DNA of 8,150 bases from assembly GCA_026394095.1 (NCBI GenBank), contig JAPKYY010000132.1, positions 1-8,150 on the forward strand, given 5' to 3'. The stretch's first letter is position 1. Each line of letters opens with the position of its first letter. Positions 5,699 through 8,150 of this stretch are shown here, piece by piece. The notes under the pieces are model-generated. The model saw only the letters and a program-made list of their open reading frames with translations. It did not search any database and was not told where the DNA came from. Source of the DNA: Acidobacteriota bacterium (lineage in GTDB: Bacteria; Acidobacteriota; Terriglobia; Bryobacterales; Bryobacteraceae). The position numbers were made by a program, and so were the translations under genes.

Positions 5699-6264
5699 TC
5701 GCCCGCGTTCTTCTGGCCGACGATAGCCCGCATGCCCAGCGGATTGGTGCTCGCATCCTCGCTGGAGAAGGTTTTGATGTAGAACAGATATCGGATGGAT
5801 CGGACGTGTATCCGGCCCTCGATCGCTTCTCGCCCGATGTTGTGATCGCCGATGTTTTTCTGCCGAATCGCTCTGGCTACGAGATTTGCCACTGGATCAA
5901 AACGCATCCCCGGCACCAGGCTATCCGCGTTGTTTTGACCGCCGGTTTGCTCGAGCCTTTCAGTGAGTCTCAGGCAAAGGCCGCCGGATGTGATGCAATT
6001 ATAAAGAAGCCTTTCGAGGCGTCGGAGGTGCTCCACACCATCCGCCCACTTGCTGAGGCTGCACAATATTCACGCGGGTTGTTTGCCGCCGAACTCGATC
6101 TTCAAGTCACTCCCGTTTCCCGCTTCGCTCCCAGCGCAAACGTGGCTCAGCCTGATATCGACCCCGAGCGTATCCGCGCCGCTGTTACGCTGGCGCTCGA
6201 AGCAAGCATGCCCACAATTATCAAGGAGGTTACCGAGCGTGTTCTGATCGCCCTCGGTCACTAA
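5695..6264 (+). CDS. Stand-alone response regulator with helical C-terminal extension
   Basis: Residues about 3-120 form a receiver domain: acidic pocket D-D-S (Asp9, Asp10), phospho-acceptor Asp53 in I-A-D-V-F-L-P, switch Thr82 in V-V-L-T-A-G, and Lys105 in I-K-K-P-F. All five key residues are present, so it should be phosphorylated by a histidine kinase. No kinase is in the window. Residues 155-189 form a predicted amphipathic helix pair (D-P-E-R-I-R-A-A-V, I-I-K-E-V-T-E-R-V-L-I-A-L); no DNA-binding, GGDEF or other output domain is seen, so output is probably by protein contact. The start is TTG, overlapping the bamD stop as TTGA. The purine-rich lysine codons at the end of bamD may act as the ribosome site. 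The stop lies four bases before yajQ. Confidence 0.9.
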   Translation: MIARVLLADDSPHAQRIGARILAGEGFDVEQISDGSDVYPALDRFSPDVVIADVFLPNRSGYEICHWIKTHPRHQAIRVVLTAGLLEPFSESQAKAAGCDAIIKKPFEASEVLHTIRPLAEAAQYSRGLFAAELDLQVTPVSRFAPSANVAQPDIDPERIRAAVTLALEASMPTIIKEVTERVLIALGH

Positions 6265-6268
6265 AAAT

Positions 6269-6766
6269 ATGGCAAGCGACAATTCATTCGACGTCGTATC
6301 GAAAATCGAAATGCCCGAGGTGGTCAATGCCATCTCCCAGGCCCTCAAAGAAGTCATCGCCCGCTACGATCTGAAAGACTCCAAGTCTTCGATCGAGCTC
6401 AACGAAAAAGATCTCAAGATCATCCTCGCCTCAGCCGACGACTACAAGATCAAGGCCGTAAACGACATTCTGCAATCGAAGCTGCTCAAGCGCGGTGTGC
6501 CGATCGGGAACCTCGACTACGGCACAGTCACCCCCGCAGCGGGATCGAGCGTCCGCCAGGAGATCAAGCTCAAGCAGGGTCTTGAAACCGAGAAGGCCAA
6601 AGAAGTGGTGAAACTGATCAAGGAATCGAAGCTCAAGGTCACCCCCTCGATCATGGGTGACTATGTTCGCGTCGCAAGCAAAGACCGTGACACCTTGCAG
6701 GAAGTCATCGCTCTGCTGCGCGGCAAAGACTTTGGCGTCGAACTCCAGTTCACCAACTACCGCTAG
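6269..6766 (+). CDS. yajQ: YajQ family (DUF520) nucleotide-binding protein
   Basis: The 165 residues match YajQ length (E. coli about 163). Family marks are the N-terminal S-F-D-V-V-S-K-I-E-M-P-E-V-x-N-A, the I-E-L-N-E-K-D segment, the K-L-L-K-R-G-V-P-I-G-N-L-D-Y-G block (71-85), the R-Q-E-I-K-L-K-Q-G-L segment, and the C-terminal L-Q-F-T-N-Y-R. The fold is two ferredoxin-like halves. YajQ proteins bind nucleotides or RNA, and the Xanthomonas homologue XC_3703 binds cyclic di-GMP and acts with a transcription factor. Placement four bases behind a receiver-only regulator suggests a shared signalling role; that is inference. No Shine-Dalgarno is visible, so re-initiation after the regulator stop is likely. 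The next gene begins four bases past its TAG. Confidence 0.96.
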   Translation: MASDNSFDVVSKIEMPEVVNAISQALKEVIARYDLKDSKSSIELNEKDLKIILASADDYKIKAVNDILQSKLLKRGVPIGNLDYGTVTPAAGSSVRQEIKLKQGLETEKAKEVVKLIKESKLKVTPSIMGDYVRVASKDRDTLQEVIALLRGKDFGVELQFTNYR

Positions 6767-6770
6767 TTTC

Positions 6771-7271
6771 ATGGCGCGCAAAATCGAATCCCTCAAGATC
6801 CCTGGCCCCGTCGGGGATCTTGAAGCTCTCCTTGAAGAACCAGAAGCCGGCGAAACCATCGCGGCCGTTCTTGTCTGTCATCCCCATCCGCAACACGGCG
6901 GCACGATGCATACCCGCGTTGTACACCGTACGGCGCGCGGTTTGCGCAAGGCGGGAGCCGTTGTTTTGCGCTTCAATTACCGCGGCGTGAACCTGAGCGA
7001 AGGCGCGCTGGACTACCCGCAGGCCACCAAGGTGATTCCGATTGGCTACCCTACCAAGTACCCGAACCGCGAGTACATATCAGATATCACCATCCCGAAA
7101 GTCTTCATTCACTCCACCAACGACGAGCATGGCCCCCGGCCTGATTTTGAGGCCTTCTTTGCTACGCTCCCCGAGCCTAAGGAAGTGAAGTGGATCGAAT
7201 CGAAAGACCATTTCTTTGTCGATAATCTCGAGGCATTTGAAGAAGCCGTAGTCCTCACTGGCCCGCTCTGA
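6771..7271 (+). CDS. Alpha/beta-hydrolase-like protein lacking the nucleophile segment
   Basis: The 166-residue frame resembles the COG2945-type alpha/beta hydrolases (about 210 residues). The N-terminal half is normal: E-S-L-K-I-P-G-P-V-G-D-L-E-A-L-L-E, then V-C-H-P-H-P-Q-H-G-G-T-M (oxyanion-loop region, 36-46), and L-R-F-N-Y-R-G-V-N-x-S-E-G (67-78). The C-terminal half has the acid Asp118 in S-T-N-D-E-H-G and the catalytic His147 in D-H-F-F. Between residues about 79 and 88 the sequence jumps from S-E-G-A-L-D-Y straight to V-I-P-I-G-Y-P. The usual strand and G-F-S-F-G nucleophile elbow, about 45-50 residues, are missing. The frame is intact. It may be a pseudoenzyme, a decaying gene or an assembly deletion. 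The ATG follows yajQ by four bases with no Shine-Dalgarno. Confidence 0.8.
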   Translation: MARKIESLKIPGPVGDLEALLEEPEAGETIAAVLVCHPHPQHGGTMHTRVVHRTARGLRKAGAVVLRFNYRGVNLSEGALDYPQATKVIPIGYPTKYPNREYISDITIPKVFIHSTNDEHGPRPDFEAFFATLPEPKEVKWIESKDHFFVDNLEAFEEAVVLTGPL

Positions 7272-7287
7272 CATAATAGATGCAGTT

Positions 7288-8150
7288 ATGGCGGCTCAAT
7301 CTCTTATCGAGAGCGTTCGTCGTCGGCTCCAGATTCAGATCCTTTTCTCGCAGGCCCTGGTTGCCCTGTCGATCGGCGCCGCCGGCCTCGTTCTACTGCT
7401 CATTCTCGGCACTCAGGTTTTTGACTGGTACTGGCCAGTGCTCCTCGCGGTTGCCTCTTTTGGATATCTCATTTACCGCGTCTGGAATCGCATGCCAAAC
7501 GCCTATCAATCTGCCCAGATCCTCGATCAACGGGTTCAGACCTACGACCTGTTCTCCACCGCCCATCACTTCAAAACTCAGCCTCGCACCAGGCTCACCG
7601 ATGCCTTGATCGAATCGGCCGATAGCGCCGCGGCCCAATACACAGGATCGATGGCCGTTCCGTTCAATATTCCATCCGGTTGGGCACGTGCTGTCGCTCT
7701 GGCTACTGTTGCTCTCAGCCTGCTTATCTTCCGCTATGCATTCCAGTCGAGTCTGGACCTTAGCGCTCCGATCGCCCCTGGCATGTACAATCTTCTGGCC
7801 TCCGGTGAGAAGCCCACGCAGATGGCCAAGGCCAAGAACAAGATGCCGAATGGCCAGCCGCTCGATGGCTTTGGCCTGACCGAAACCCAACAGCAGCGTG
7901 CTGAAGAGAAGGGAATCGAGAAGGGCCAGGAGATGGCGAGTGAATCCACCAACTCAACGGAATCGAGTTCGTCCGGTCAGAAGCCCGGACAGTTCCAACA
8001 GTCTATGTCCCCTTCTGAGGAAGGCGAAAAGACCGAGGGGGCTGAGAAGGGTGATCAATCTGCTCCGGCGACAAGAATTCCGGCGGCGATCAAGGCAGCA
8101 AAGACGGCGACAAGAAGAGCAATGCCGGGGCCGACAAGAAGTCAGGTGCC
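7288..8150 (+). CDS. Multi-pass membrane protein with charged linker, partial, apparent frameshift
   Basis: The frame from ATG 7288 is open to the window end (287 codons). It has two N-terminal membrane segments (about residues 22-42 and 49-66) and a third at 133-150. A soluble part between them contains I-L-D-Q-R-V-Q-T-Y-D-L-F-S-T-A, which recalls the L-D-x-R-x-x-L-x-D-x-x-S-T-A motif of large DUF4175-like membrane proteins; this is a tentative resemblance. From about 190 the protein is hydrophilic and rich in Glu, Lys, Gly, Ser and Gln. Near 8066 the composition switches to Ala/Thr/Arg with three AGA codons. The frame starting at 8067 instead continues the linker style (G-D-K-N-S-G-G-D-Q-G-S-K-D). 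One base is probably missing there. The start lies 16 bases after the hydrolase gene; no strong Shine-Dalgarno is seen. Confidence 0.75.
   Translation, partial: MAAQSLIESVRRRLQIQILFSQALVALSIGAAGLVLLLILGTQVFDWYWPVLLAVASFGYLIYRVWNRMPNAYQSAQILDQRVQTYDLFSTAHHFKTQPRTRLTDALIESADSAAAQYTGSMAVPFNIPSGWARAVALATVALSLLIFRYAFQSSLDLSAPIAPGMYNLLASGEKPTQMAKAKNKMPNGQPLDGFGLTETQQQRAEEKGIEKGQEMASESTNSTESSSSGQKPGQFQQSMSPSEEGEKTEGAEKGDQSAPATRIPAAIKAAKTATRRAMPGPTRSQV
8055..8070 (+). other. Apparent one-base frameshift site
   Basis: Upstream coding uses codon starts in phase with 7288. From 8067 the phase one base earlier gives 28 open codons to the window end, with composition and C/G-ending codons like the preceding linker. 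A TGA at 8052-8054 in that second phase bounds the switch to about 8055-8070. Adding one base near CTCCGGCGAC would join the two. Confidence 0.7.

Noticed and set aside
5224..6066. 280-codon minus-strand open frame
   Set aside because: It is antisense to bamD and the response regulator and shows no family features.
7280..7609. 109-codon plus-strand frame starting at ATG 7280
   Set aside because: It is out of phase with the much longer membrane-protein frame from 7288, which has clear hydrophobic segments and a coherent composition.
1..8150. CRISPR array, tRNA, rRNA or transposase
   Set aside because: No regularly spaced repeat array, cloverleaf, rRNA signature or transposase motif was found on either strand by eye.

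Overview
The window reads as a chromosomal segment of a moderately GC-rich Gram-negative bacterium. A lipoprotein BamD implies an outer membrane. The gene order rsmB-rpe-bamD-response regulator-yajQ and the codon style make me think of Acidobacteriota (Bryobacterales/Solibacter-like). That placement is inference from memory, not proof.

Left part (1-2695) is accessory. Bases 1-811 hold no gene I can defend. They contain a diverged duplicated segment (copies near 30-144 and 194-316), a three-copy 11-bp tandem repeat (170-204) and a 14-bp palindrome (616-629). Two compact type II toxin-antitoxin modules then face each other: a plus-strand DUF4258 toxin-like gene with a short YgiT/MqsA-type zinc-finger partner (812-1338), and a minus-strand Phd/YefM antitoxin with a PIN-domain VapC-like toxin (2236-1611). 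Between their convergent ends lie an 11-bp direct repeat and a perfect 10-bp stem hairpin. A 460-bp gene-poor stretch (2237-2695) follows, with a large hairpin and an open minus-strand frame that lacks a start codon.

Right part (2696-8150) is a tightly packed plus-strand run with overlaps or gaps of at most 37 bases: rsmB (16S rRNA m5C methyltransferase), rpe (pentose phosphate epimerase), bamD (outer-membrane assembly lipoprotein), a stand-alone response regulator starting at TTG, yajQ (DUF520, a family with c-di-GMP-binding members), an alpha/beta-hydrolase-like gene, and a membrane protein that leaves the window. The packing suggests one operon or a chain of translationally coupled genes joining ribosome maturation, sugar-phosphate metabolism, envelope assembly and signalling.

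The main oddities are three. RsmB lacks roughly 60 residues between its NusB-like domain and the SAM motif. The hydrolase is in frame but lacks the segment that should carry the nucleophilic serine. The last gene shows a clear apparent one-base frameshift near 8066. I do not see a convincing wholly new system; the duplicated element at the left edge and the shortened enzymes are the best leads.
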